DNA of 64,000 nt, from contig JALRME010000005.1 of assembly GCA_026120035.1 (NCBI GenBank), positions 124,001-188,000 of the forward strand. Direction: 5' to 3'. Below, in pieces: positions 48,070-59,613 of the stretch; position 1 is the first letter of the stretch; each line of letters starts with the position of its first letter. Under the pieces are notes generated by a model. That model searched no databases. It saw only the letters and a list, made by a program, of their open reading frames with translations, and was not told where the DNA came from. The DNA is from Coleophoma eucalyptorum. Its lineage: Eukaryota; Ascomycota; Leotiomycetes; Helotiales; Dermateaceae. Both the position numbers and the translations under genes were made by a program.

Positions 48070-49154
48070 ATTGTTTGATTTTGCGAGCGATTTGGAAGCA
48101 CACATGAAAGCGGACATTCTGGTGGATTTATTCTCAGGGCAGATCCCACATTTCAGCTGCCGATGCCTTGCATTACACTAGCAACTATATGGTTGTGCTG
48201 CAACCCCAACAAGGCTCCATTGTAACCGGCTCATATATTTATTGCTTTGCATGATTGGTGACTGAGATGCGCTTCATAAGCCAGATGCAACAAGTTACCT
48301 TGCATACATATTGGCTGCATAAAGTCTAGGTCTTGGCGGTACGAATTGAATCATTTATTGATAAGTACATTAACAAGACCCTGCACTGAGGGATAAAAGC
48401 AAAGTTGCTCTGTCAAAAAGCAAAAAGGCCCCGCGAAAAATTCACCAGATGCATATATAATAGAATTGGGAAGAGCAGTGTCTCGTATTCCCCGTTGAAA
48501 GCTCTCTAGTGATGTAACTTAACTGAAAGCCACGAAGCTAAGTTACCTAACAGGTCTCGTGAGTGAATACCGTCGCAGAACGTGCTTTGTGCATAAGGTG
48601 TGCATAGCCAGTGGTTTCGGAGCTGGAATAGACCAAAACATTATCAACAACCTCAGAATAAAGACAAGGTCTTGGATAGCCTCTCCCGTGAGAACTCTCC
48701 GGAAGGCGAATCTTAAGCAGTGAGCTATTCCTGAAGAATCCGAGTCTCCCCCGCCTAACTCCAGTTGTGCTACATAGTGCTTCGCCTAGCAATTCAGTAA
48801 CTCAATGCGTACATAGAAATTAGGTTATGTAACGGGGCTTTATTTAAGTAAAAAGTAATAAAGAAAACCTGTGTCTTTTGACTTTTGGTGGCTGTCATGG
48901 AAGAGATTAGAGTCGAGGTCTAAGCTCACGGAGTTCCCTAATGTGTCACGGGGTAACGCGGCCGCTTGAGCTCCGACCGCGCTGGGTCTGTTGACGTGAT
49001 TCAGTCTTGCCCTGCTCGCCAACCGCCTTCATATCGAAGAGTCATGTCCTAGGTCCTAGGTTTTCAACTCATCCAACTTCTACCAAATGATCCGATAAAA
49101 CTCTTGACCGGCTCTTCTGTTCTAGAAGAGAATCCCCCCGAAATCGCAGGCAGC
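48070..49154. other. divergent intergenic region, GMC gene and MFS transporter
   Basis: Promoters for both neighbours are expected here. GCTCATATATTTATTGC near 48230 is TATA-like for the GMC gene on the opposite strand. No further gene supported. Confidence 0.45.
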
Positions 49155-50927
49155 ATGGCTTCCGAACGAGAACCTCTGCTTATACCGTCCATCGCCGAAA
49201 CATCCTCTCTCCCATCCTCACCGACCTCCACATCTATGTCCTCAATGGATCGCAGGATGCAAACAAGAAGTAGAGATGTGATCCGATACATTGCCTTCGC
49301 ATCTGCCATTCTGTCCTGTCTTTGCGCAGGCTCCATCACGGCGTATTCACTCTATGGGCATCTGTTCCAAGAACGGCTTCGATACACCCAGCTAGAAGTC
49401 AATTATGTAGTCATTGCTGCGGAACTTGCGATGTACCTCCTCGTACCTTTCTTTGGGTATATATGTGATCGAATTGGACCGGCATCTCTGTCATTTGCGT
49501 CTGCAATCATGTTTGCGACCGGATACATCCTCGCGGCTTTTACCTATCGAAGCGGGGCATCCCCAGTTACAGGCTTGACGTATCAAAGAGGCTGGCCAAT
49601 TTGGGTCATGATCTTGTCGTTTGTGATCATTGGAGCGGCAACTACTTGTATGTATATCAGTGCTGTAACAACATGCGCGAAGAACTTCGGGCGAGGAAAA
49701 TATGCGGGATTGGCGTTGGCATGCCCTATTGCCTCGTTCGGCTTAAGTGGGATGTGGCAGAGCCAAGTCGGAAGTAGAATCCTCTATGAACATCATCGCG
49801 ATGGCACGAGAGGAGATGTGGATGTGTTCAAGTTCTTTATGTTCCTAGCAATTACACTGCTAGCAGCTGGACTGCTCGGTACCGTACTGTTGAAGGTTGT
49901 GGACGAGGAAGAACTCATCGATGAGGCAGTGGATGAGCTGGAAAGAAGCGGACTTCTCGAAGACAGCGAATTCTTTAGACGGGGAAGAGGATATGGGGCG
50001 ACTGAGACTGGAGAGCACGACGAAGAGGAGGCTCAACGGGCTGAAGATGCAAAAGCCTTGGAGGAGGAGGAAGCAAGAAAGAAGACTTGGTTGCTGAACG
50101 AAGAGACCCGCCGCTTCCTCAAGGACCATACAATGTGGTGGCTTGCCGGAGGATTCTTCTTTATATCTGGTAGGATCACTGTAACCTGAAAATGATTCTA
50201 ACTGACAAACTTTGTAGGGCCTGGTGAAGCATTCATTACCAACCTAGGCACAATCATAGGTACTTTGTATCCTCCAAGCGCAGATACAACACACAACACC
50301 TCACCCGCAACACATGTCTCCATCGTAGCGCTGACATCAACCATTGCACGTGTCCTCCTCGGCACCCTCACGGATGTTCTAGCACCGACGCCAGCTTCCC
50401 ACCATCAAGCCTATGCATCTGCAGCAAATTCAACCGCTTCTCTACCACCGCAAAGGCGCTTCACAGTGTCCCGTGTTACTTTTCTCCTTGGGTCAGGTGT
50501 AATGCTGTTCCTCGGACAAGTGTTACTTGCATCTGGACTGATTCAAAATCACGGCGAGCGCTTCTGGCTAGTCTCAACGCTCATTGGCTCTGGCTACGGT
50601 GCACTTTTCTCTTTGACACCTCTCATAATTTCTGTGATCTGGGGCGTGGAGAACTTTGGCACTAACTGGGGTATTGTGGCTATGGTCCCTGCAGTCGGAG
50701 CCACTGTGTGGGGAGTCATTTACTCATCTGTCTATCAATGGGCTGCTGAGAAATATTCGTTGACCATCCGTATGGCCGGGGAACCGGATGAAGTTCTGTG
50801 CTATGGCAAGCAGTGCTATGAGATCACATTCTGGAGCATGGCTGCTAGTGTGTCACTAGGATGCGCATTATGGGTCTGGGCATGGAAGGGGCCCAATGGA
50901 TGGAGTGCCAGAGGAATTGCTGTTTGA
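49155..50927 (+). CDS. mch1: MCH1-like major facilitator transporter
   Basis: Twelve-helix major facilitator of the monocarboxylate-transporter-homologue group; yeast Mch1 is vacuolar and its substrate is unknown. Exons 49155-50169 and 50218-50927 give 574 aa. The start MASEREPLLIPS carries an acidic EREPLL dileucine-type signal, in keeping with sorting to the vacuole. Helices begin near IRYIAFASAILSCLCAGSIT. The central loop is long and charged (roughly DEEELIDEAV to ARKKTWLL), splitting the protein 6+6. After the intron the family motif GPGEAFITNLGTIIGTLYPP matches the GPxExFIxNxG of yeast Mch1. The frame is open further upstream but only with non-ATG codons, so ATG 49155 is used. Confidence 0.85.
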
Positions 50928-51042
50928 TAACTGTAATATTCAATAGGTGGTCATGAGATGTTATTTAGCATTGTGGGCGTTGCGGGGATTTATGCAGGGT
51001 CAAACTTTCGTTTCATTATATTGGGATTAACCATCTCTGTTT

Positions 51043-52117
51043 TTATCTCGCTATGATCGTTAGACGGGTTATAATTGACCATCCCGTTTTCGTTTGAAGG
51101 AGTCCGAAGTCATTTTCATAACGAAATACCATCTGCTCTGCATCTATGTGCATGACCGCGTTCTCTTTCCCTTGTTCCTGCCGCTTCACTTCCTTCAAAT
51201 CGGCCTTCGATGGCTTAGGGTCCTGCGAGGCGGATTGTTGCGGTACAGCCGCGGCCACAGATTGGGTTCTAGAAGAATTTTTACTTGATTTCTTTAAAAG
51301 GCCCCAGATTGATGTTTTACTGGGTACTGTTTCTTCTCGTTGTCGTGTTGGCTCCGTAGATGTCTATATTGGTATTAGTGAAATCAGCATTGGATCAGAG
51401 CAATTACGAGCCCGCACCAAATGGAAACTAGACTTACCTCGCCGTACTGTGGCTCATCATCCACGTTCCCAGATTCCTCTGTTTCCTCTACTTGAGGTCT
51501 CAGTTCTTTCACAAGCCGTTGCGCCATGTCGCTATCCGCCCACCAAAACAGATCCCCGTCCTCATCTCCGTGTTCTTCTAGCACTGCTGAGCTCTCAGCT
51601 CCCTCTGCTCGAGGATATCCAACCCTCATCACTAAGTCAAACTCGCCTCGATTGCCGAAGTTAGGGTCACGCATTGTGGGTAGAGGCTCGCCATTCTCGC
51701 CGACGGCCCCTCTGGGGATAAGTATCAGGGTTCCTTTCCTGAGTCCCGTGGTGCTGAATTTGGCTATAAACTTCTGGATCGATTCTCTGTCGTTTCATCG
51801 TCAGCCATGTTATCTCGCCTAGATTTGGAGGGGAGGGAGTGATGAAAAACATACGTCAGGAGTGATAAGATCCTATCATCTTGGGCGCCCGTAAGAATGC
51901 TCTTCTGGACCTGGAGGGACGAAAGGGAGTTTGTCAAGGCATGTAGCTGCGCGTTAATCTGTGCGCCGTAATTGCTGGAAATCTTCTCCTGAGACTTTTC
52001 GTGCTTCTGGTGCTGGGAATTTGGGGCTATACTGGATATATACGATGGTGGTGCCTCTTCTTCTATAGGGTCTGGGTCTGGACATGCGGGTGAAGGAATA
52101 CTGCCTTTGGTGTCCAT
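51043..52117 (-). CDS. conserved fungal protein of unknown function
   Basis: No named family recognised. Exons 52117-51855, 51786-51438 and 51363-51043 give 310 aa. The N-terminus (MDTKGSIPSPACPDPDPIEE) is Pro/acidic with a PPSY motif. Helical segments follow (NAQLHALTNSLSSLQVQKSI), then SIQKFIAKFSTTGLRKGTLI with LIPRGAVGENGEPLPTMRDP, which has a regular strand pattern, then an acidic stretch with DLFWWADSDMAQRLVKELRP. The C-terminus VFRYENDFGLLQTKTGWSII and TRLTIIAR* resembles the conserved end of several ascomycete hypothetical proteins. Three in-frame splices with normal signals and the orderly layout argue for a real gene. It is tail-to-tail with the MFS gene, 115 bp apart. Confidence 0.75.
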
Positions 52118-53581
52118 CTTGATGGATATTGTATTTTGTAAGTGGTCTTGGGACACTGGGAGGTGAGTAGGAGAGAAGCGTCAAGGCTTTACACAGGGCG
52201 AAGGGTCGAAACAGGATACTTTGGGCGGAGCCAGTCGAGTGACTTGCTTGACGTATAGATCTCACGTTAAAACTTTCGAATACCAACGATGGAATCCTTA
52301 TAAAAACCATATCATAGTTTCGGGCGGATTTGGTGTCCAAGCACGCTTAGTTTACGTGAATGGTTTGGAAAGTTTTAGGAGCTTTGTTTGGACATGGAAT
52401 ATCCCGATATCAAGCCAGGGGAACTCCGACTTCTTCACCACACAGACGGGTGAGTCAATTGCTTGGAAGATAAGATCACCTATTAGAACACCAGTCATGA
52501 TGGTGCCCGAGGGCTGCTTGCGGGGTCATCGCCCGGTTACTAAGAGCAAGCTGGAGCAGATAGTGGCTATGCAACTCGGCAAGGCGTTCCGGTGCTGCAA
52601 GAGAAGGGTTCAGCTCCTACTGGGCAATTCCCCCCAGACATGGACCAAGCAAAGGCTTAGAGATGTGAGGAATATGCACCGAACGTCAGATGGACCTTCG
52701 AGAAGGCTTCCCCGTCGATCCTGTCTTCTAGCGGCCTCTTGTGTGCTGCGGGATTTACCAGCATACTGCCATCACGAGGCTGACTTCAAGCCAATGTCTG
52801 CGCCGGTACTCCCTCGCTTACTCGCTTATCACGGCAACCAAGGCTGAACTCGGCCTTAGACTGCTGCACTCCAGTCTTGAGACATAGTAATACGATCGAA
52901 AGTACGTCAAACCCAATGCACAGATATTTCATCATAACTGCCTTGAACCTCCCTAACTGTGCGCTGTGAGCCTTATTTGCTAGTGGCTTGGGTATAAATC
53001 TGCCTCTTAGGGCTGAACTTCGGAGCAGGGCGAGCCAAGTGTAAAACGGAGTCAATTGACAGCTACCTAACTGTCGGCGTGCATACAAACATGTTGGGCC
53101 AATCGAATTCCCACATAGTGAGGCCATTGGTAAATAATATGATAATCAATTTTACGAACCCGGGACTCCTTCACATGTCCTAGGAGTTGGCCTTTACGCT
53201 TTCCACGGGCTATGTCTTCTTAGTTTCTCGCTTGAAGCGTGTCCTTGAAACTTCCTAAGGAAATAAGCACACTTTCTAGATGTATCCTACCTATACCTGG
53301 CTATTGCCGGAAGGCAGGTCTCAGCGGTGGTGCTTTGCTTCGCCTTCCTGCCTAGATTCATATGATCCCTACTTAGCATAGTAAACGGTTTCCGTCAGAT
53401 ACAACGCCCAGGTTCTAGCTGGCTGGAGGCACATATATACCGCTCTCTTGAACTTTCTTTATCTCCCCTTCTTTTCCTGCAAGCCACTGTTTTCCAAACC
53501 AACTGATTCCTCCTATTATAAGCCTTCGAATTATCTTTCAACGGCTTGAGTTACCATTGAACTATCCTTATTACCATAAAG
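52118..53581. other. divergent intergenic region upstream of flotillin
   Basis: No gene supported; the longest frames (for example 52221-52847) have no recognisable content. Contains an inverted repeat at about 53312-53353, with arms GGAAGGCAGGT and the complement-like CTTCCTGCC, and the flotillin promoter. Confidence 0.45.
53433..53500 (+). promoter_or_regulatory. probable TATA box and pyrimidine-rich leader of the flotillin gene
   Basis: ACATATATACC at 53431-53441 lies about 145 nt upstream of the ATG and is followed by CT-rich sequence, the usual layout for a well-expressed fungal gene. Assigned by position only. Confidence 0.45.
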
Positions 53582-55442
53582 ATGCAATACGTTACTGGTA
53601 AAGCTAACCAGTACCTGGCCATTACTGGTCCAGGTATCGATGGTATCAGGATTGAGAAGAAGGGTTTTATCTATCCCTTCCAAATAGTAAGTCATTTGTA
53701 TGCAGCCTTCAACAACAACAACACAGCTAATTGGCATTGCAGTGTCAAAAAATCAGGTAACTGCTTTCCTAGACAGTTCACTTATGCAATTCTGACCGCA
53801 ATAGTCTTCTCCCACGAGAATACTCCATTGACCTACAGGCAATGACTCGGGAGAAACTTCAATTTCTCCTCCCAGTCGTCTTCACCATCGGACCCAACTG
53901 CAACAAGCGAGGCAAGAACGCAAATAAAACCAAGATTCAAGCCGCAAAAGAGGTTAAGCTTGACCTGAAGGGCAAGCAACCAGCACAGCCCGAAGATAAT
54001 GCCGCAGCGGCTCTGCAGCAAGACCTCGCTCGGGAAGATGGAGGCGATGCCCTGGTCAAGTATGCAATGCTCCTTGCGGATGGTACATCTAAGGGAACCG
54101 ATTATCAGCACTTGGATAAAATCGTCAAGGGAATCATCGAGGGTGAGACGAGAGTTATTGTCAGCATGATGACGATGGAGGAGATCTTCAGTGAGCGAGA
54201 GCAATTCAAGACTCGGATTTACATGAACATTCAGACCGAGCTTGATCAGGTACGACTACTCACCTCTCTCACACCCGAGGGTTTACTAACGGCCGCAGTT
54301 TGGCCTTATGATCTACAATGCCAATGTGAAAGAACTCGCCGATGCTCCTCACTCGAACTACTTCGAGTCTATGTCTAAGAAAGCCCACGAAGGCGCCATC
54401 AACCAAGCAAGAATCGACGTCGCCGATGCACAGCGCAAGGGAAATGTTGGTGAGGCACAACGTCACGGCGAGCAGAATCGAGAAATCGCCAAGATCCACG
54501 CCGAGACCGCAGTTCAGAAGACCATTAGAGACAGCGAGAAGGCTCGCGCGGAGGCTGAATTGGCCACAGCCAGGACAGGCTATGACCGTGATGTCAATAT
54601 TGCGCAGATTGAGGCCACCCGACGTACGGAGGAGCGTGATGAGGAGCTGAGAAAGGCAGTCGAGAAGAAACGTGCTGAGACCGAGTTGGAGAGACTGAGA
54701 GCCCTGGATGTCGTCAAAGCTACCATTCTCAGGGAGAGTAAACAACAAGCAGCTGATGCAAAGAACTACGAAGCGCAAGCTCAGTCGAATGCTGAGTTCT
54801 ATAGTGAGCAGAAGGCTGCTGATGCTCGGGCCTATAAGACAGAAGCTGAAGCAAATGCCGGTAAGTTATGAGCCACTTAGGACACCAAATGATTTGTAGG
54901 GGTTTTTAATAATTGACAATTTGTTAGCAATCATTGCCGAGCAGAAGACCGCCGACGCAGCTGCATACAGAATCACTAAGGCCGCCGAAGCCAACTTCCT
55001 AGCACAAAGCAAGGAAGCCGAAGCAGCGCTTTTGCGCCGCGAAAAGGAAGCTGCCGGTCTCACCGCCATGGCTACGGCATACTCGCACCTTTCGCAAGCA
55101 CTGGGCGGTCCCGAAGGCTTGATCAAATACCTCATGATCGAGAAGGGCGTCTACACCGATCTCGCAAAGGCCAACGCCGACGCCGTCCGGGGCATGAACC
55201 CTAAGATGACTATCTGGAATACCGGCTCGCAAGCCGGTGAGGCAGTTGGTGGTGATGGCAAGATGGGTGGTGTGGAGAGTATCCGCAACATGTACCAGAT
55301 GCTGCCTCCGCTTATGACGACTATCAACGAGCAGACGGGTGTCGTGCTTCCTGAGTGGCAGTTTGGGAAGCTGGGGCAGGAATTGAGTGAGCGAGAGGTT
55401 GATGGCTCGAAGAAGGTTAACGGCATGTTTAGTGGACGTTAA
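53582..55442 (+). CDS. flotillin-like SPFH/band-7 protein
   Basis: Membrane-microdomain scaffold; fungal flotillins mark sterol-rich plasma-membrane domains. Exons 53582-53686, 53743-53756 (14 nt), 53805-54249, 54299-54860 and 54928-55442 give 546 aa. The tiny second exon (CQKI/S) is needed to join KKGFIYPFQI to LLPREYSIDLQAMTREKLQF, the standard SPFH strand. The SPFH domain spans about 5-190; a long Glu/Ala/Lys/Arg coiled coil of flotillin EA-repeat type runs about 195-430 (for example RDSEKARAEAELATARTGYD). The C-terminus has YLMIEKGVYTDLAKANADAV and MTIWNTGSQAGEAVGGDGKM. No transmembrane helix; attachment would be by hairpin or palmitoylation (C36 is a candidate). Part of its last exon recurs at 59.2 kb. 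Confidence 0.93.
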
Positions 55443-56307
55443 AGTATCTCTTTTGTGTGGGTGGCATTCGTTTCTGCATTTGTGCCTTTGGTAGTTTCTA
55501 GGGTTTGGTTCAGCTGTTCGGTCGGTTATGCCTTTGTAAAGTTGTACGATATATCCTTGGCGTTACAGGCGCCTAGCTCTCCTTTGTCTTTTCGATATCT
55601 AAATTGTTTCTTAGCTTTCAGAACCTAAGTAATGAATTCAGTATTTATATCAAGAAAAACCGTTCATCAGAAAGTGGCAGTATATTCTTCCGTGAATACG
55701 GAGATGGACATGGATATTGATTATGAAGGTTGACTAGACGGGCATAAGGTGAGGCGCGAAGTGCACTTTCACGACGTGGCAATATAATCAACATATGTCT
55801 TGACTTTCATGGAGTTGTCCTATTTGAAGATACCGAGGTATTTATTCAACACCAGATATTGGATTCTTCCAGCACTCACGTGGCTCGGGATTGCCACCAC
55901 GTCAGTACCGCCAAAGTCAGCACTGCAACTATATAAGGAACGCACTGGAAATTAGAAATCCTCTAAGCGAAAGGACTATTTCTCTATCTAGTCTGACTAG
56001 AAAGTTTACTAAGATTTAAAGAAATGTCACCAGTTAACCGCTGGCAATCTTTTGTTACTAATGTCATAGTATGTTGGAATGTAATATATGTTTAAATTTC
56101 CTTGTGCATAGAATCTTCTAAACTCTAAATCTTGATTGATATGCAAACATAGTTTCTCCATCGGAAGCAAGTCTTTTCTAATTCCTTAACACATGATTCG
56201 AATGAATACATTATGTCTACAATTCTCTCTGGTGGTTTCCTATTTTGTCGCCATTCAAGCTGACTTGACCTGTCTGCTTGAGGCGTTTGGTTTAAAGCTT
56301 TACCATC
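55443..56307. other. flotillin 3' flank and copy A of a duplicated junction block
   Basis: 3' UTR of flotillin, then about 55692-55935, which is related to 59385-59613. Within it, on the minus strand, lies the end of a membrane-protein gene (next entry). Further right are AT-rich sequence and the promoter of the Ser/Thr-rich gene, with TATATAAGG at 55930 and an unused ATG at 56023. Confidence 0.55.
55876..55934 (-). pseudogene. 3'-terminal stump of a membrane-protein gene
   Basis: The minus strand reads YIVAVLTLAVLTWWQSRAT and then TGA, matching YIVAVLTLAVLTWQSRAT* at the end of the intact gene at 59554-61801, with one extra Trp codon. No upstream coding sequence is attached, so only the last 19 codons survive. 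Confidence 0.7.
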
Positions 56308-59172
56308 ATGGTTTTTTCTTTCTTGCTTTTGATATCTTGCTTACTCCTAACCGGTACTACTGCAAACTCCACGCTCAGCCCACCAGCCATATGCTCAGGA
56401 GGGGTTTCAAACATTCTCCTACAGACGATTCAATACGAACATCCTGTCTTGATCGATCAATACTTTAGGTCGAATACTACGATCAACGTCAATGGGGGTA
56501 TTCAGATAACAGTTAATAATGCGCCTGTGTACATCAATACAATTATAACAGCGACTTCTACAGTCACCTACACATCAAGCATTACAGCTACTGTCACTCA
56601 GTAAGTATATTCCCCATTGCATTTCCTTATTTAACACTTTCAGAACATCATCTCCTACTTCTCTTGAGACAACCTCAACCACGGTCTCGTCAACATTGTA
56701 CGTGTTTATACTTTCGTAAGGAAACGTCTGGATCTAATTATTTCAGGAAATCTAGCACCTTAGAGCCGTCGAGTGCACCATTCTTCCTCCAGATTATACC
56801 TCGCACGAACTCCAAGAAGCGTCAAGTTACCACATCGCCGATTGGATTTGTTAGTAACTCGTCGCTCATATCTACACAATGTCAATCTAGTGTAACATTT
56901 ATTATCATTGGAGACAATCTGTTTTCCAATGGTCTGCAATATTCTACTTCACCCAATATTTCGAGCCAAGCCTTTCTACCGTCATCTACGGTATTGAATA
57001 TTACGACGACCTTTTTCGTTGATAACGGTATTCTTGTTTGGAAAAATGCTTCGTTCATCTCTGGCACAGCATCCTTTTGCTCCATTGGGGGTGCACTACA
57101 AGTTATCTTCGATGGCAACCTACCCACAGACTGCTTACCGCTGGAGCTTATTAGTGTACCGGCCGATTGCTCTAAACTGGCTCCAATAACTTTGACTAAC
57201 TGGCCGACTGTCTCTTCATCGAGCAGTCAGTCTTCCAGTATTTTGAATTCAAGTTCAACCCTCAATTCTCCGACTTCTTCCGAGCCCGGCACCCCTCCAA
57301 TAACATCTCTTGCATCAACTACAAGTAGCTCATCACCATTCACAACGGATTCCTCGTCAATTACTTTCCCTTCTTCTATCTCAATTACTTCTTTAATTTC
57401 ATCAACACAAGCTTCTTCTATTTCAGGTACGTGGACTACTATAGGTCTCCTTGCCACCTCTCTCTCTATCTCCGATGGACTCTTCATCCCTTTCAAGCAC
57501 CGCAAGCAAGACCTCAGCAGATTCTCTCATGCGAAAATTGAACCTCTGACCTTGATATCCACTTCAGCTTCTTTGGCCAAGAATCTAACATCTATTACAG
57601 AAACCTCCAGCTCCATATCCTCATCTGAAAGTCCAACATCTCCTGTCACAGAGACTTCCAGCTCGTCTTCTGAGACATCAAGCTCAGCATCCTCGTTTGA
57701 CATATCGAGTTCAACTTCTAGCACAGAGATTCCAAGCTCGTCTTCTGTATCCTCCATCGAAATTCAAACTTCTACTTCGACATCTTCTACACAGAGCGAT
57801 ACATCAGTTAGTCAATCAAGCAGCGAGACTTCAACTAGCGAATTATCCACCAGTCAAACATCATCCAGTCAGACCTCAACTAGTCAAAGTCCAAGCAGTG
57901 ATATTTCCACCACGCAGACGCCTACCAGTGTGTCGTTTACGAGCCCAACGTCAACAAGCGAGACATCAACTAGTTTCTTTTCCTCTACGACATCTTCCGA
58001 GTCCTCTACCTCAACCGCTTCCAGCGATTCGACAATATCTACTGATTCTGCTTCATCTACTACGTCTACGGATTCTTCTACCTCCACTACCTCGAGTGAT
58101 TCGACAACAGTAACTGCATTTTCTGATTCCTCTACCTCAACCACCTCTAGCATTTCGACAATATCTACGGATTCTTCTACCTCCACTACCTCGAGTGATA
58201 CGACAGGAGTTACCACATCTTCCGGGTTTTCTACCTCAACCGCTTCCAGTATTTCGACAATCTCTACGGATTCTTCTTCTTCCACTACCTCGAGTGATTC
58301 TACCACGTCTACGGATTCTTCCACCTCCACTACCTCGAGTGATTCGACTATAGTAACTGCATCTTCTGAGTTCTCTACCNNNNNNNNNNNNNNNNNNNNN
58401 NNNNNNNNNNNNNNNNNNNNNNNNNNNNNNNNNNNNNNNNNNNNNNNNNNNNNNNNNNNNNNNNNNNNNNNNNNNNNNCTCAACCACTTCCAGCGATTCG
58501 ACAATATCTACTGATTCTTCTTCATCTACCACGTCTACGGGTTCTTCTACCTCAACTACCTCGAGTGATTCGACAACAGTGACTGCATCTTCTGAGTCCT
58601 CTACCTCAACCACTTCCAGCGATTCGACAATATCTACTGATTCTTCTTCATCTACCACGTCTACGGGTTCTTCTACCTCAACTACCTCGAGTGATTCGAC
58701 AACAATTACTACATCTGTTGGATCCCTTACTTCTTCCACGAGTTCTGGTACGAGTGCTACAGGAACGCCTGTCGCAACAGCAGCCTGCTATAACTTTACA
58801 AGCATAGGCGGACTGAACGACTATCTATATGTTTTCACAGTTGATCCTACGAAGTCATGTAACGTTGGTGCCGGAAAATTAGTTACAGCTTTAACAGGAA
58901 CTGTACATAACCTTACAACGAACCTCGACAGTGGACAAGTCGTTGGAACTCCTGACTACTGCTTCTTTCCGTCTGGAGATCCAAACACGGCTACCAACTC
59001 ACTAGACAGTCAAGGTTTAGGCATCCTCATAACTGCCCCGGATCCTCAAGCATCACCGAATCAAGCATCTTACAGACTCTATGGAACGAATGTTACCGGG
59101 CAATATAACTTGGATAATGGTGATACTTCCCTGGGTGCTTTTAATGCAATAGTTGTACCTGTTGCTTGTTGA
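56308..59172 (+). CDS. secreted Ser/Thr-rich (mucin-like) protein with repeat region; contains assembly gap
   Basis: Probably an extracellular or cell-wall glycoprotein. Exons 56308-56600, 56644-56697 and 56747-59172. Signal peptide MVFSFLLLISCLLLTGTTA. An N-terminal globular part has SNTTINVNGGIQITVNNAPV and then PIGFVSNSSLISTQCQSSVT through CLPLELISVPADC, which looks like the fungal DUF7908 type (tentative). A long Ser/Thr region follows (57200-58790), then a C-terminal domain from AACYNFTSIGGLNDYLYVFT to VVPVAC* with several N-glycosylation sites. There is no GPI-type hydrophobic tail. A stretch at about 57428-57570 begins GTACGT and ends CTTCAG, is a multiple of three and is poor in Ser/Thr, so it may be a fourth intron. 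The run of N at 58380-58478 breaks the frame. Confidence 0.7.
58100..58730 (+). repeat. 126-bp Ser/Thr-coding minisatellite with a gap
   Basis: The phrase CTCAACCACTTCCAGCGATT starts at 58479 and again at 58605, exactly 126 bp (42 codons) apart, with nearly identical sequence between. Shorter sub-phrases (CTACGGATTCTTCTACCTCC, TCGAGTGATTCGACAACAGT) recur on the left of the gap in looser order. Encodes SDSTISTDSSSSTTSTGSST-like protein. Confidence 0.85.
58380..58478. other. assembly gap (99 N)
   Basis: Lies inside the minisatellite. Frames left and right of it agree only if the true length is 3n+2, so 99 is not the real size. Confidence 0.95.
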
Positions 59173-59209
59173 TTTTGTTTCAACGTAACTTTATACCAAA
59201 TTCAAGGCC

Positions 59210-59372
59210 AAGAACTAAGATGACCGTGTGGAATACCGGCTCGCAGGCCGGTGATACGGTTGGTGGCGACGGCAAGATGGGTGGCGTTGAGAGTATCCGC
59301 AACATGTCCCAGATGCTGCCTCTGCTTATGACGACTATCAATGAGCACAAGGGTATCGTGCTTCCTATATAA
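59210..59372 (+). pseudogene. flotillin C-terminal fragment (copy B of junction block)
   Basis: MTVWNTGSQAGDTVGGDGKM and then GGVESIRNMSQMLPLLMTTI match the flotillin last exon at about 55205-55350 with few changes. The fragment ends in I* where the parent continues to EWQFGKLGQ. It has no SPFH domain or upstream exon and so is non-functional as a flotillin. It immediately follows the stop of the Ser/Thr-rich gene. Confidence 0.85.
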
Positions 59373-59384
59373 ATACGGATATGA

Positions 59385-59613
59385 GCCGTAGATATACTTT
59401 ATAAAGGTTGGCAAGACGTGTATAAGACGAGGCGCAAATTGCACTTCTACGGCGTAAGCAAAGTATTCAATATATCTCCTAATATACGTGTAACTATTCT
59501 ATTTAGAGATGTTAAGGTGTCCAATACCAGATATTAGATACTACGCTCAGTACTCACGTCGCTCGAGATTGCCACGTTAGTACCGCCAAAGTCAACACCG
59601 CAACTATATAAGC
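59385..59613. repeat. non-coding half of duplicated junction block, copy B
   Basis: Aligns by eye with 55692-55935: shared phrases include AATACGGA.ATG, GA.GGCGC.AA.TGCACTT, ACCAGATATT.GAT, and ACCGCCAAAGTCA.CAC.GCAACTATATAAG. The last 60 bp are also the 3' coding end of the minus-strand membrane gene. Confidence 0.75.

Noticed and set aside
52221..52847. 208-codon plus-strand frame
   Set aside because: No ATG-supported domain and irregular composition; it lies over the promoter side of the conserved unknown gene.
57884..58739. Long antisense frames rich in Val/Glu under the Ser/Thr-rich gene
   Set aside because: Reverse complement of a Ser/Thr codon minisatellite; no start context, and they run through the N gap.
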